Of a stretch of DNA of 64,000 bases, positions 19,214-28,966 are shown piece after piece; position 1 is the first letter of the stretch, and every line of letters starts with the position of its first letter. The DNA comes from an uncultured Acetatifactor sp. GTDB lineage: Bacteria > Bacillota > Clostridia > Lachnospirales > Lachnospiraceae. The notes under the pieces are model-generated. The model made no database searches. It saw nothing but the letters and a program-made list of their open reading frames with translations, and was not told the DNA's origin. The stretch lies in contig CANREV010000009.1 in the NCBI GenBank assembly GCA_947629645.1, positions 1 through 64,000 on the forward strand, in the 5' to 3' direction. The translations under genes were made by a program, and so were the position numbers.

Positions 19214-20530
19214 ATGGCGAAGTTTACGTTTGCAGGCGGCATCCACCCCTATGACGGAAAAGACCTGTCCAAAGACAAACCGATACAGGATTTTCTCCCG
19301 AAGGGAGAAGCTGTGTACCCTTTAAGCCAGCATATCGGCGCTTTGGCGCAGGCCATTGTAAAGACAGGCGAAAGAGTGCTGAAAGGTCAGAAGATAGCGG
19401 AAAGCGGCGGTTTTGTGTCCGCACCGATTTACGCTTCCGTTTCCGGTATCGTCAAAGCTATCGAGCCGAGGCGTGTGGTGACCGGAGATATGGTCATGAG
19501 TATTATTCTTGAAAATGATTCCCAGTTTGAAAGCGTTAAATTTGAGCCTGAGGCGCCGTTGGAAGATATGAGTAGAGAGGACATTGTCAACTGTATCCGG
19601 GAGGCAGGCATTGTCGGTATGGGCGGAGCGGGATTCCCCACGCATGTGAAGCTGTCGCCTAAAGAGCCGGATAAAATTGACTATGTCATTGTCAACTGTG
19701 CGGAGTGCGAGCCTTATCTGACTTCCGATTACCGAAGGATGCTGGAAGAGCCTGATAAACTGATCGGCGGTTTAAAGATCATTTTGAGGCTGTTTCAAAA
19801 TGCCCGGGGGATTCTGGCAGTGGAGGATAACAAACCGGATTGTATCGCGCTGCTTAAAAAGCTTACGGCAAATGAGACCGGAATCAGCGTCAGGGCATTG
19901 AAGACCAAGTATCCGCAGGGTGCGGAGCGTCAGCTCATCTATGCCAATACGGGGCGAAAAATCAATTCCGCTATGCTTCCCGCGGATGTGGGATGCGTGG
20001 TCAACAATGTGGACACTGTGGTGGCGGTATACAGGGCAGTGGCAGAGGGACGGCCGCTGATAGAGAGGATTGTAACGGTCACGGGGGATGCGGTGGCCCA
20101 TCCTCAGAATTTCAGGGTGCCTATTGGCGCCAGCTATGCGGAACTGGCGGAGGCTGCGGGCGGATTCATAAAGCAGCCCGCAAAGATCATCTGCGGCGGA
20201 CCTATGATGGGCTTTAGCATATTTGATCTAAATGTCCCTGTCACAAAGACATCCACTGCGCTGCTTGCGCTGACCCAGGACGATGTGTCGATGATGGAGC
20301 CTGGACCATGCATCAATTGCGGAAGATGCGTGGAAGTGTGCCCAGGACGGGTGATACCCAGCCGTCTCGCGGATCATGTGGAACATTTTGACGAGGAAGC
20401 TTTTCTGGCCGATCATGGCATGGAGTGCTGCGAGTGCGGATGCTGCAGCTTTGTCTGCCCCGCCCGCAGGCACCTGACGCAGGAGATAAAATCTATGCGC
20501 AAGATCCAGCTTGCGAAAAGAAAAAAGTAG
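19214..20530 (+). CDS. rnfC: Rnf electron transport complex subunit C
   Basis: FAGGIHPYDGKDLSKDKPI, two 4Fe-4S motifs (CINCGRCVEVCP, CCECGCCSFVCP). Confidence 0.96.
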   Translation: MAKFTFAGGIHPYDGKDLSKDKPIQDFLPKGEAVYPLSQHIGALAQAIVKTGERVLKGQKIAESGGFVSAPIYASVSGIVKAIEPRRVVTGDMVMSIILENDSQFESVKFEPEAPLEDMSREDIVNCIREAGIVGMGGAGFPTHVKLSPKEPDKIDYVIVNCAECEPYLTSDYRRMLEEPDKLIGGLKIILRLFQNARGILAVEDNKPDCIALLKKLTANETGISVRALKTKYPQGAERQLIYANTGRKINSAMLPADVGCVVNNVDTVVAVYRAVAEGRPLIERIVTVTGDAVAHPQNFRVPIGASYAELAEAAGGFIKQPAKIICGGPMMGFSIFDLNVPVTKTSTALLALTQDDVSMMEPGPCINCGRCVEVCPGRVIPSRLADHVEHFDEEAFLADHGMECCECGCCSFVCPARRHLTQEIKSMRKIQLAKRKK

Positions 20531-20542
20531 GAGGAAGAGACA

Positions 20543-21481
20543 GTGAGTGAACGATTGAAAGTATCATCCAACCCGCATATCCGTTCCAAAGTGACTACAA
20601 ACGGAATCATGCTGGCTGTAGTCATTGCGCTGATGCCTTCTGCCGGATTTGGAATTTATAACTTTGGCGCCAGAGCGGCGCTTGTGATTCTGGTGACGGT
20701 CGCATCCGCCGTATTGACGGAAGTTCTCTTTGGACTGTACCGGAAGAAACAGACCGTTTCCGATCTTTCGGCGGTGGTGACAGGGCTGCTGCTGGCGTTG
20801 AATCTTCCCGTGTCCATCCCTCTGTGGATGGCGGCGCTGGGCAGCGTTTTCGCGATTCTTGTGGTAAAAATGCTGTTTGGCGGCCTGGGGCAGAACTTTA
20901 TGAATCCTGCGCTGGCGGCCAGATGTTTTCTGCTGATTTCTTTTCCAACGGCAATGACGAATTTTGAGTGCGATGCCTATACGGGAGCTACCCCGCTGGC
21001 TGCGCTGAAAGCGGGAGAACAGGTAAATGTGATGGATATGGTTGTAGGACGCACGGCGGGAACCATCGGGGAGACTTCCGTGATCGCGCTGGTGGCGGGC
21101 GCCTGCATTCTGCTTCTTTTGGGCGTCATCGATCTGAGAATTCCCGCCACCTACATAGCTGCCTTTGTGTTGTTTGCGGGCATTTTTGGTGGTCATGGTT
21201 TTGATCCTGCCTATCTGTCCGCGCAGCTTGCCGGAGGCGGTCTCATGCTGGGAGCCTTCTTTATGGCAACAGATTATGTAACGCGCCCGATTACGGTAAA
21301 GGGACAGTATGTGTACGGTGTCTTTCTGGGGATCATGACAGGGATCTTCCGGATTTTCGGCCCCGGCGCGGAGGGCGTGTCCTACGCGATCCTTCTGGGG
21401 AATCTTCTGGTACCCCTGATCGAGAAAGTGACGAAGCCTGTGGCTTTCGGATACGGGAGAGGGGGGAAACGTCATGATTAA
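20543..21481 (+). CDS. rnfD: Rnf complex subunit D
   Basis: SSNPHIRSKVTTNGIMLAVVIALMPS, GATPLAALK flavinylation-type context; operon position. Confidence 0.95.
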   Translation: MSERLKVSSNPHIRSKVTTNGIMLAVVIALMPSAGFGIYNFGARAALVILVTVASAVLTEVLFGLYRKKQTVSDLSAVVTGLLLALNLPVSIPLWMAALGSVFAILVVKMLFGGLGQNFMNPALAARCFLLISFPTAMTNFECDAYTGATPLAALKAGEQVNVMDMVVGRTAGTIGETSVIALVAGACILLLLGVIDLRIPATYIAAFVLFAGIFGGHGFDPAYLSAQLAGGGLMLGAFFMATDYVTRPITVKGQYVYGVFLGIMTGIFRIFGPGAEGVSYAILLGNLLVPLIEKVTKPVAFGYGRGGKRHD

Positions 21482-22175
21482 AAAGAGCGAAACGGCGGCT
21501 GTGGACGGCAGAGGCCCGGCCGGAGGAGAGAAAGCCCGAAGCGATGTGCAGATCATGCTTAAGGAGGCGGGAATCCTTTTTGTCATCACGCTGCTTTCGG
21601 GACTTCTTTTAGGGTTTGTGTACGAACTGACGAAAAAACCCCGTCAGCTCCAGCAGGAAAAAGCGGTCAGGGAAGCCTGTATCGCGGTGTTCCCGCAGGC
21701 AAAGGAACAGGGAACAGAGCTGGAGTTTGTCAAAATGGCGGATGCTGCTCCTTCCGGGGAGCTTCAGGCGCAGCTTGCGCTGGACGGTGTAAAGATCGGA
21801 GATATCTACAGCGCTATGGGAGGAGAGGAATTTTACGGTTATGTGGTGGAGGCTGTTTCCACTGAGGGTTACGGCGGCGATATCGTACTTTATGTGGGCG
21901 TGGGAGCGGATGGAACGGTGAATGGCGTTTCCATTCTGGAGATCAGCGAGACTGCGGGACTTGGCATGGAAGCGCCCAATGTATTGACGCCGCAGTTTGC
22001 GGGGAGGAAAGTAGACAGCTTCGTCTATACCAAGACGGGGGCGAAGCCGGATTCCAATGAGGTGGACGCCATCACTTCGGCGACTATCACCACAAAGGCT
22101 GTCACCAATGCGGTGAACGGCGGATTGAAAATGGCGCAGGAACTGTTGGCTGAGGGAGGTGACAGGCATGAATAA
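21474..22175 (+). CDS. rnfG: Rnf complex subunit G (FMN-binding)
   Basis: Single TM; AITSATITTKAVTNAV FMN-threonyl attachment motif. Confidence 0.95.
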   Translation: MIKKSETAAVDGRGPAGGEKARSDVQIMLKEAGILFVITLLSGLLLGFVYELTKKPRQLQQEKAVREACIAVFPQAKEQGTELEFVKMADAAPSGELQAQLALDGVKIGDIYSAMGGEEFYGYVVEAVSTEGYGGDIVLYVGVGADGTVNGVSILEISETAGLGMEAPNVLTPQFAGRKVDSFVYTKTGAKPDSNEVDAITSATITTKAVTNAVNGGLKMAQELLAEGGDRHE

Positions 22176-22941
22176 AGCGGGAGAGCGGCTCTTAAACGGA
22201 CTGGTGAAAGAAAATCCTACGTTTGTTCTGACGCTGGGAATGTGCCCTACCCTGGCTGTCACCACTTCCGCCATAAATGGTCTGGGCATGGGCCTGACTA
22301 CCATGGTGGTCCTGGCGTTCAGCAATCTCTTTATTTCATTGCTGCGCAAGGTGATCCCGGGGAGGGTGAGGATCCCCGCGTTTATCGTGGTGATCGCTTC
22401 TTTTGTGACGATGGTGCAGCTTTTGCTGGAAGCGTATCTTCCCGCGTTAAATAAATCTCTTGGCGTTTACATCCCTCTGATCGTTGTAAATTGTATTATT
22501 CTGGGACGGGCGGAGAGTTACGCATACGCGAATCCGCCGATTCCTTCGCTGTTTGACGGCATCGGCATGGGTCTGGGATTTTCTTTCGCGCTGACCTGTA
22601 TCGGCGCCGTCAGGGAGATCCTCGGAGCGGGAAAGATCTTCGGATACGCGCTGATGCCTGAGGGGTTTGAGCCTGTCCGCATCTTTGGGCAGGCTCCCGG
22701 CGCTTTCTTTGTGCTGGCTGCGCTGGTAGCGGTGCAAAACTTCGTGAAGGAGAGGCGCAAAAAGGCGGGAAAATCTTACGAAAAGATCGGTTCGGGATGC
22801 AGCGAGGACTGTATGAACTGTTCCGAGCAGGGATGCGCCAGACGATTTTATGATGACCGTGACAGCCGGCAGACAGCGCAGGCGCCGTCCAAGGAGCTGG
22901 AAATTGTAGATTTGGATAAGGAGGAGAAGGGTAATGAATAA
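22168..22941 (+). CDS. rnfE: Rnf complex subunit E with Cys-rich C-terminal extension
   Basis: GLVKENPTFVLTLGMCPTLAVTTSAINGLGMG; tail CSEDCMNCSEQGCARR. Confidence 0.95.
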   Translation: MNKAGERLLNGLVKENPTFVLTLGMCPTLAVTTSAINGLGMGLTTMVVLAFSNLFISLLRKVIPGRVRIPAFIVVIASFVTMVQLLLEAYLPALNKSLGVYIPLIVVNCIILGRAESYAYANPPIPSLFDGIGMGLGFSFALTCIGAVREILGAGKIFGYALMPEGFEPVRIFGQAPGAFFVLAALVAVQNFVKERRKKAGKSYEKIGSGCSEDCMNCSEQGCARRFYDDRDSRQTAQAPSKELEIVDLDKEEKGNE

Positions 22942-23518
22942 CGTGAAAGAATTGTTAGTCGTCCTGGTAAGCTCCTCGCTTGTCAGTAATGTGGTATTGA
23001 GCCAGTTTCTGGGATTGTGCCCTTTCCTCGGAGTCTCAAAGAAGGTGAAGACTGCGGGCGGCATGGGCGCGGCGGTGATCTTTGTGATCACGCTGGCGAG
23101 CCTGGTGGCGGGGATCATCAATCGATATGTGCTGATCCGGTTTCAGGTGCAGTATCTGGACACGATTGTGTTTATTCTGGTGATCGCGGCGTTAGTACAG
23201 TTTGTGGAAATGTTTCTGCGAAAGGCCATGCCCGCGCTGTATGAGGCGCTGGGCGTCTATCTGCCTTTGATCACCACCAACTGTGCCGTGCTGGGCGTGG
23301 CGATCAACAATGAACAGGCGGAGTACGGGATCCTTACCGGAATGGTGAACGGGTTTGCCACGGCGGTGGGATTCACCATCGCTATCGTGATACTGGCCGG
23401 TATTCGCGAAAAGATTGCGTATAACGATATTCCGAAATCTTTTCGCGGCATGCCCATCGTTTTGCTGACTGCAGGCTTGATGGCCATTGCTTTTGCAGGA
23501 TTTTCAGGACTGTTGTAA
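22934..23518 (+). CDS. rnfA: Rnf complex subunit A
   Basis: LVSNVVLSQFLGLCPFLGVSKKVKTAGGMGAAV, LITTNCAVLGVAI. Confidence 0.96.
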   Translation: MNNVKELLVVLVSSSLVSNVVLSQFLGLCPFLGVSKKVKTAGGMGAAVIFVITLASLVAGIINRYVLIRFQVQYLDTIVFILVIAALVQFVEMFLRKAMPALYEALGVYLPLITTNCAVLGVAINNEQAEYGILTGMVNGFATAVGFTIAIVILAGIREKIAYNDIPKSFRGMPIVLLTAGLMAIAFAGFSGLL

Positions 23519-23532
23519 AAGGAGGCTGACAC

Positions 23533-24330
23533 ATGAACGTTGCGGGAATATTGACTGCCGCGGGGGTCGTTGCGGTTGTAGGTATCTTTGTGGGGCTGTT
23601 TTTGGGAGTGGCCGGTATCCGGTTTAAAGTTGAGACAGACGAGAGGCAAGAGGCTGTGTTGGCCGCGCTTCCCGGCAATAACTGCGGCGGATGCGGTTAT
23701 GCCGGCTGTTCAGGCCTGGCGGCGGCTATCGCCAAAGGCGAGGCGCCTGTAAACAGCTGCCCTGTGGGCGGAGATCCGGTGGGAAAAGAAATCGCCCGGA
23801 TCATGGGAGTGGAAGCCAGAGAGCAGGAGAGAATGACGGCCTTTGTAGCCTGCAAAGGAGACTGCGAGAAAGCCGCGGGCAGTTATGAGTATTGCGGGGC
23901 AAAGGACTGTCGCCTGATGAAGTATGTACCGGCGGAAGGCCCCAAAAAGTGCACAAGCGGCTGCCTTGGATACGGCACCTGCGTCAAAGCCTGTCCGTTT
24001 GACGCCATCCGGATAGAGAAGGGCGTGGCAGTGGTGGACAGGGAGCGCTGCAAAGCGTGTGGAAAGTGTGTGGCAGCCTGTCCCAGACATCTGATTTCGC
24101 TTCTGCCTTACCGGGCGAAGCATGCGGTTGCGTGCAGTTCTGTGGATAAGGGGCCGGTCACCATGAAAGCCTGTCAGGCGGGCTGTATCGGCTGCGGCAT
24201 TTGCGTTAGAAATTGTCCCAATCAGGCGGTGACAGTTAAGGATTTTCATGCTACAATAGATCAGGCGAAATGTAGCGGCTGCGGCGTTTGCGCACAGAAG
24301 TGTCCTAAGAAAGCCATCATTTCCCTGTGA
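23533..24330 (+). CDS. rnfB: Rnf complex subunit B, long clostridial form with multiple 4Fe-4S motifs
   Basis: ALPGNNCGGCGYAGCSGLA; four downstream CxxCxxC-type ferredoxin motifs. Confidence 0.96.
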   Translation: MNVAGILTAAGVVAVVGIFVGLFLGVAGIRFKVETDERQEAVLAALPGNNCGGCGYAGCSGLAAAIAKGEAPVNSCPVGGDPVGKEIARIMGVEAREQERMTAFVACKGDCEKAAGSYEYCGAKDCRLMKYVPAEGPKKCTSGCLGYGTCVKACPFDAIRIEKGVAVVDRERCKACGKCVAACPRHLISLLPYRAKHAVACSSVDKGPVTMKACQAGCIGCGICVRNCPNQAVTVKDFHATIDQAKCSGCGVCAQKCPKKAIISL

Positions 24331-24379
24331 GACGAAAAGGCCGTAACGCCGCGCAGCCTTGTAAGAGAGGAGAAAATGT

Positions 24380-25492
24380 ATGAGATTACCCGATGATGAT
24401 GAACGCCCGGGGCTGACTCCCACTGTGATGTCTGCGATTGTGGCGGTGACGCTGTTTGTGGCAGCCATTCTGGCAGTAGTTCTGATGATAAACAGCGATC
24501 ACAAAAGCGGCGGAAATCATACTGCGTCAGTCTCCCAGAATGGCCGGCCGACACCCCGGCCCGCATCCTCAGGCTCCTCCTATCCGGACATTGATGAACT
24601 GCTTTCCGGCAGCAAGCTTACGCCGGATGACTTAAGCTTTTGGAATTTGTATCCTCCCACAACGGCAACGCCCCCTGCTGCGACACCGGAACCGGTGAAA
24701 ACACCCACCGTATCGCAGAACGATCCTTCCACGGACGGAAAGCATACACTGATCCGGTATTCGGACGGTAAAGAGGAATGGGTGCTGATCAGCCCCTATC
24801 TGCCTAAAAACAATTATGATTTTACAAAACTGGTGTGCCAGTCCCAGCTGATGAAATATTATGAGAATGGCAAACAGACCTCTTTTGTAGGCGTGGACGT
24901 CTCTAAGGCGCAGGATTATATCGATTTTGTCAAGGTGAAGAAGGCGGGGATCGATTTCGTGATGATCCGTGTGGGCGCCAGAGGATATGGAACGGGCCAG
25001 CTCATCGTGGATGAGTATTTTAACGATAATATGAAACGCGCAAAAGATGCCGGGCTGAATGTGGGCGTTTATTTCTATTCGCAGGCAATCTCAACCGATG
25101 AAGCAATCGAGGAAGCCAATCTGGTCCTGGAAAATCTCAGCGAGTACCAGATCGAATATCCGGTGGCGTTCGACATGGAACTGGTGGAAAATGACACTGC
25201 CAGAACGGACACTCTCTCCAAGACGGAAAGGACGGCTATCGCAAAAGCCTTTTTGGATACGATCGAAGACGCGGGATATAAAACTGTAATCTATGGGAAT
25301 AAGCAATGGCTGATCAAAGCGGTGGATATGTCCAAACTGACGGCTTATGACGTATGGCTGGCACAGGAAGCTGATATCCCCGACTATCCGTACAAGTTTA
25401 CTATGTGGCAGTACAGCAAAAAGGGCAGTATAGACGGAATAGCGGGGTATGTGGATCTGAATATCAGTTTTATCGATTATGCGGAGAAATAG
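24380..25492 (+). CDS. membrane-anchored glycoside hydrolase family 25 (lysozyme-like)
   Basis: FVGVDVSKAQDYIDFVKVKKAGIDFVMIRVGARGY..., VGVYFYSQAIS, PVAFDMEL, WLAQEADIPDYPYKFTMWQYSKKGSIDGIAGYVDLNISF. Confidence 0.92.
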   Translation: MRLPDDDERPGLTPTVMSAIVAVTLFVAAILAVVLMINSDHKSGGNHTASVSQNGRPTPRPASSGSSYPDIDELLSGSKLTPDDLSFWNLYPPTTATPPAATPEPVKTPTVSQNDPSTDGKHTLIRYSDGKEEWVLISPYLPKNNYDFTKLVCQSQLMKYYENGKQTSFVGVDVSKAQDYIDFVKVKKAGIDFVMIRVGARGYGTGQLIVDEYFNDNMKRAKDAGLNVGVYFYSQAISTDEAIEEANLVLENLSEYQIEYPVAFDMELVENDTARTDTLSKTERTAIAKAFLDTIEDAGYKTVIYGNKQWLIKAVDMSKLTAYDVWLAQEADIPDYPYKFTMWQYSKKGSIDGIAGYVDLNISFIDYAEK

Positions 25493-26321
25493 GCGGCCGG
25501 TAGTCAATGATCTTTTGGGATATGGCTATGTCCGTATAGATCTGGGCGTACCGGCTGGGAGAAATCCCGTCAATGTAATTGGCGGTGTATTTTTTGGCCA
25601 CACCGTTTTTCTTTAAGATATCGATGGCCTTGTTGTAGGCGATGGCGGCTTCCTGTTCGGACTGGTAGCGGCCTATGATGTAGTTCCCTCTGATGTGGAT
25701 GCGGGCAGTATAAATATACTGTCCGCTTTTTTTACGCTCGCAGGCGACACCGTGATAGATGTTGAGGATCTGCAGGTTTTCGCGGCGAAAGTCGGTAGGA
25801 TCATTGTTGATGAAGCGAAAGTCCTTTCCGAGTTTCGCATAGGGTTTGATGCCGTAGCGTGAAGATATGCTGACCTGCAGACCATAGTCCGCCACAAAGT
25901 AATGGTTCCCGCGGCACATGATCTTGTGGGAGGCGTAATAAAAAAGGTCGTCAAGATCGAATTTCAATACGTGGGAGGGAGACAGATAGTAGTAAAACAG
26001 ACGTTGTCCCACATAGATCGGATTTCCGAAATAAATATTGTTATCCCGGAAATTGAGAATGGATACCCATTTTTCAAAAGCAAGCAAAGAATCCGATGTG
26101 TAGGAATTCAGCGATTGTCCGGGAGAGTTTATCAGGCCAAGTCCTTCCAGATAGGCTTCATGCGCTGTCTCGGCACAGGCAAAGCTTCCCAGGCTTATAT
26201 GTTTGCGCCGGAAGGTCATAGAAGCGCGGTAATAGACGGAACCGTCTTTGCGGACGGCGCGGGCCACTCCTTCATAATGAGGTCTTTCAGAATGTTTCTC
26301 AGGCTGTTCATATGGTTTCAT
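25470..26321 (-). CDS. protein with two AP2-like DNA-binding domains around a degenerate HNH-like segment
   Basis: AP2-like: YEGVARAVRKDGSVYYRASMTFRRKHISLGSFACAETAHEAYLEGLGLI and YHGVACERKKSGQYIYTARIHIRGNYIIGRYQSEQEAAIAYNKAIDIL; HNH-like core FRFINNDPTDFRRENLQILN; start MKPYEQ with upstream AAGGAAACC. Confidence 0.75.
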   Translation of the reverse strand: MKPYEQPEKHSERPHYEGVARAVRKDGSVYYRASMTFRRKHISLGSFACAETAHEAYLEGLGLINSPGQSLNSYTSDSLLAFEKWVSILNFRDNNIYFGNPIYVGQRLFYYYLSPSHVLKFDLDDLFYYASHKIMCRGNHYFVADYGLQVSISSRYGIKPYAKLGKDFRFINNDPTDFRRENLQILNIYHGVACERKKSGQYIYTARIHIRGNYIIGRYQSEQEAAIAYNKAIDILKKNGVAKKYTANYIDGISPSRYAQIYTDIAISQKIIDYRPPISPHNR

Positions 26322-26573
26322 AAGGTTTCCTTTTCTTTTCCCCAAGGTCAGATATCAGGTATAGTATAACATTTTTGCAAGAATCTGTATATTTTAGAAA
26401 TATTTTTTGTCCTTATCTCATATATTGATATATCGGACAGGCATATGTATGTCCGCAAGGGCCTGCCTGTGTGCGGCAGATTGCGGATATCCTGTATGTT
26501 TGCCCTTTGGCGCAGAGAATGGCGCCTCTTTCAACAAAAAACGCTTGTGATGGGAGATAGGAATAGAGGATTC

Positions 26574-27239
26574 ATGAGAAAGGACCGGAAAGATATGTAT
26601 AAAAAAGCCGTTAGTGTGCTGATTCTGTGCAACATGATTTTTTTGTCGGGATTTCTGTGTGTATTTGGAGTCGGACAGACAAAATCCGGCGCAGTTTCAG
26701 GGGACAAGATCTGCCTGACCATGCAGGCCTTGGAGGAGAGAGCAGCCTGTGAAAAGGAGGAGGGCGTAGAGAGCAGGACGCTGGGCATCGCCCAGCAGGC
26801 AGTCTCAGGACAGCGAGTGGTAGATTTCTGCGTGTTGGAGCGCAGTTCGCAGAGCCTTGAGGAAGAGGATCTGGAAGCGCTTTTGAGGATTGTGGAATCC
26901 GAGGCGGGAAATGAGGACGAAGAGGGAAAACTGCTGGTGGCTAACGTAGTCTTAAACAGGGTGCGAAACGAACGGTTCCCTTCCACCGTGACGGAGGTGG
27001 TATTTCAGCAGGAGCACGGTGTATCACAGTTTTCTCCGGTTTCCAACGGCAGGTATTATCAGGTGGAGATCAGCGAGGAGACTTTTGAAGCGGTGGGACG
27101 GGCCCTGCAGGGAGAGGATATCTCTGAGGGAGCGCTGTTTTTTGCATCGCGGAAATACGCTGACAGCGCCAAAATGAAATGGTTTGACGAGAATCTTACC
27201 TTTGTGCTGGAACACGGAGGACATGAATTTTTTAAGTAA
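26574..27239 (+). CDS. cell wall hydrolase, SleB/CwlJ family
   Basis: LLRIVESEAGNEDEEGKLLVANVVLNRVRNERFPSTVTEVVFQQ... typical Hydrolase_2. Confidence 0.9.
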   Translation: MRKDRKDMYKKAVSVLILCNMIFLSGFLCVFGVGQTKSGAVSGDKICLTMQALEERAACEKEEGVESRTLGIAQQAVSGQRVVDFCVLERSSQSLEEEDLEALLRIVESEAGNEDEEGKLLVANVVLNRVRNERFPSTVTEVVFQQEHGVSQFSPVSNGRYYQVEISEETFEAVGRALQGEDISEGALFFASRKYADSAKMKWFDENLTFVLEHGGHEFFK

Positions 27240-27345
27240 CTCATCTTGCGCGGAGGGTGATTTGATGATATACTATACGGACGATAAAAATACATGGAGC
27301 GTACCGTTTTAAGCGATCAGGGCGGACCTCCAGATGGGAGATAAG

Positions 27346-28833
27346 ATGGAAGTATTATACAGCAGTACAAGGAGCAAGGGAAATCCGGTGAAAGCTTCCG
27401 AGGCGATCCTGCAGGGGCTGCCGGAAGACGGGGGACTGTTCGTGCCGGATCATATCCCTGCGCTGGACAAGAGCCTGAAAGAGCTGGCGGGCATGACGTA
27501 TCAGGAAACCGCCTATGAGGTGATGAAGCTTTTTCTCACCGATTTTACGGAAGAGGAGCTTAAAACCTGTATTGAGAGAGCTTATGATTCCAAGTTTGAC
27601 ACAGAGGCCATTGCCCCTTTGACAGAAGCGGGGGGAGCCTGGTATCTGGAGCTGTTCCATGGTTCCACCATCGCTTTTAAGGATATGGCGCTGTCCATTC
27701 TCCCGCATCTGATGATTACGGCGGCACGCAAAAACCATATCCGGGATGAGATCGTGATTCTGACCGCCACTTCGGGCGATACCGGAAAGGCCGCTCTGGC
27801 AGGGTTTGCCAACGTGGAGGGAACACGCATCATTGTCTTTTATCCCAAGAACGGCGTCAGTCCCATTCAGGAAAAGCAGATGGTGACACAGAAAGGGGAT
27901 AATACCCTGGTGGTGGGGATCCATGGGAATTTTGACGATGCCCAGACCGGCGTCAAAAAGATGTTTGCCGACCGAAAACTGGCAGAGCAGATGCGTGCAG
28001 AAGGGTTTAGGTTCTCCTCTGCAAATTCCATCAACATCGGACGTCTCGTGCCCCAGATCTGCTATTATGTCTATGCGTACGCAACGCTTTTGAAAGAGGG
28101 AAAGATTAAAGAGGGAGAGCGGATCAATGTGGTGGTTCCCACCGGCAATTTTGGCAATATCCTTGCGGCGTTTTACGCAAAAAACATGGGACTTCCCATT
28201 GGTAAGCTGATCTGCGCCTCCAACGAGAATAAAGTGTTGTATGATTTCTTTGCAACGGGCACTTACGACAAAAACAGGGAGTTTGTGCTGACCAGTTCTC
28301 CCTCTATGGATATTTTGATCTCCAGCAATCTGGAGAGGCTGATCTACCGCATCGTTGGAAATGACGCAGACAAAAATAAGGAACTGATGGCGGCCCTTTC
28401 CGGACAGGGAAAGTATGAGATCACGGAAGAGATGAAAAAGGGACTCGCCGATTTTTACGGCGGTTATGCAAGCGAGGAAGAGACTGCGGCCGAGATCGCG
28501 CGTCTCTATCACTCCTGCGGTTATGTGATCGATACCCATACGGCGGTGGCGTCCGCGGTATACGGCAAATATGCGGCGGAGACAGGCGATGGGACAAAGA
28601 CGGTCATCGCTTCCACCGCAAGTCCTTTTAAGTTTACCAGAAGCGTCATGAACGCTATCGATAAAAAATATAACGCTATGGGTGATTTTGAACTGGTGGA
28701 TGAACTGTCCAAGATCGCCAATACAGCCGTGCCTTGGGCCATTGAGGAAATCAGGAGCGCTCCTGTGGTACATGACAGGCAGTGTGATGTGGACAAGATG
28801 GAAGACACGGTAAAGGCGTTTTTGCATCTATAG
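27346..28833 (+). CDS. thrC: threonine synthase
   Basis: YSSTRSKGNPVKASEAILQGLPEDGGLFVPDHIP, GSTIAFKDMALSILPHL, LTATSGDTGKAALAGF. Confidence 0.96.
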   Translation: MEVLYSSTRSKGNPVKASEAILQGLPEDGGLFVPDHIPALDKSLKELAGMTYQETAYEVMKLFLTDFTEEELKTCIERAYDSKFDTEAIAPLTEAGGAWYLELFHGSTIAFKDMALSILPHLMITAARKNHIRDEIVILTATSGDTGKAALAGFANVEGTRIIVFYPKNGVSPIQEKQMVTQKGDNTLVVGIHGNFDDAQTGVKKMFADRKLAEQMRAEGFRFSSANSINIGRLVPQICYYVYAYATLLKEGKIKEGERINVVVPTGNFGNILAAFYAKNMGLPIGKLICASNENKVLYDFFATGTYDKNREFVLTSSPSMDILISSNLERLIYRIVGNDADKNKELMAALSGQGKYEITEEMKKGLADFYGGYASEEETAAEIARLYHSCGYVIDTHTAVASAVYGKYAAETGDGTKTVIASTASPFKFTRSVMNAIDKKYNAMGDFELVDELSKIANTAVPWAIEEIRSAPVVHDRQCDVDKMEDTVKAFLHL

Positions 28834-28843
28834 GGATCAAAGC

Positions 28844-28890
28844 AGGGCTGCCGCAAAACTTCTTGTATTTTGCGGCGGCCCTTTATCTGT
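28844..28890 (+). terminator. Rho-independent terminator after thrC
   Basis: AGGGCTGCCGCAAAA-cttcttgta-TTTTGCGGCGGCCCTTT. Confidence 0.8.
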
Positions 28891-28966
28891 TCACGAGAGG
28901 TGATGCCTTAGGAGTTAAAAAACTTCGGCCGGGTGAAAATGTGATCATCGAAAAAGGGAGGAGACC

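Noticed and set aside
20564-21589. 341-aa minus-strand ORF opposite rnfD
   Set aside because: Low-complexity His/Arg/Gln shadow of rnfD.
27355-28827. 490-aa minus-strand ORF opposite thrC
   Set aside because: Antisense shadow of a clear threonine synthase; translation is His/Arg/Leu-rich without domain motifs.
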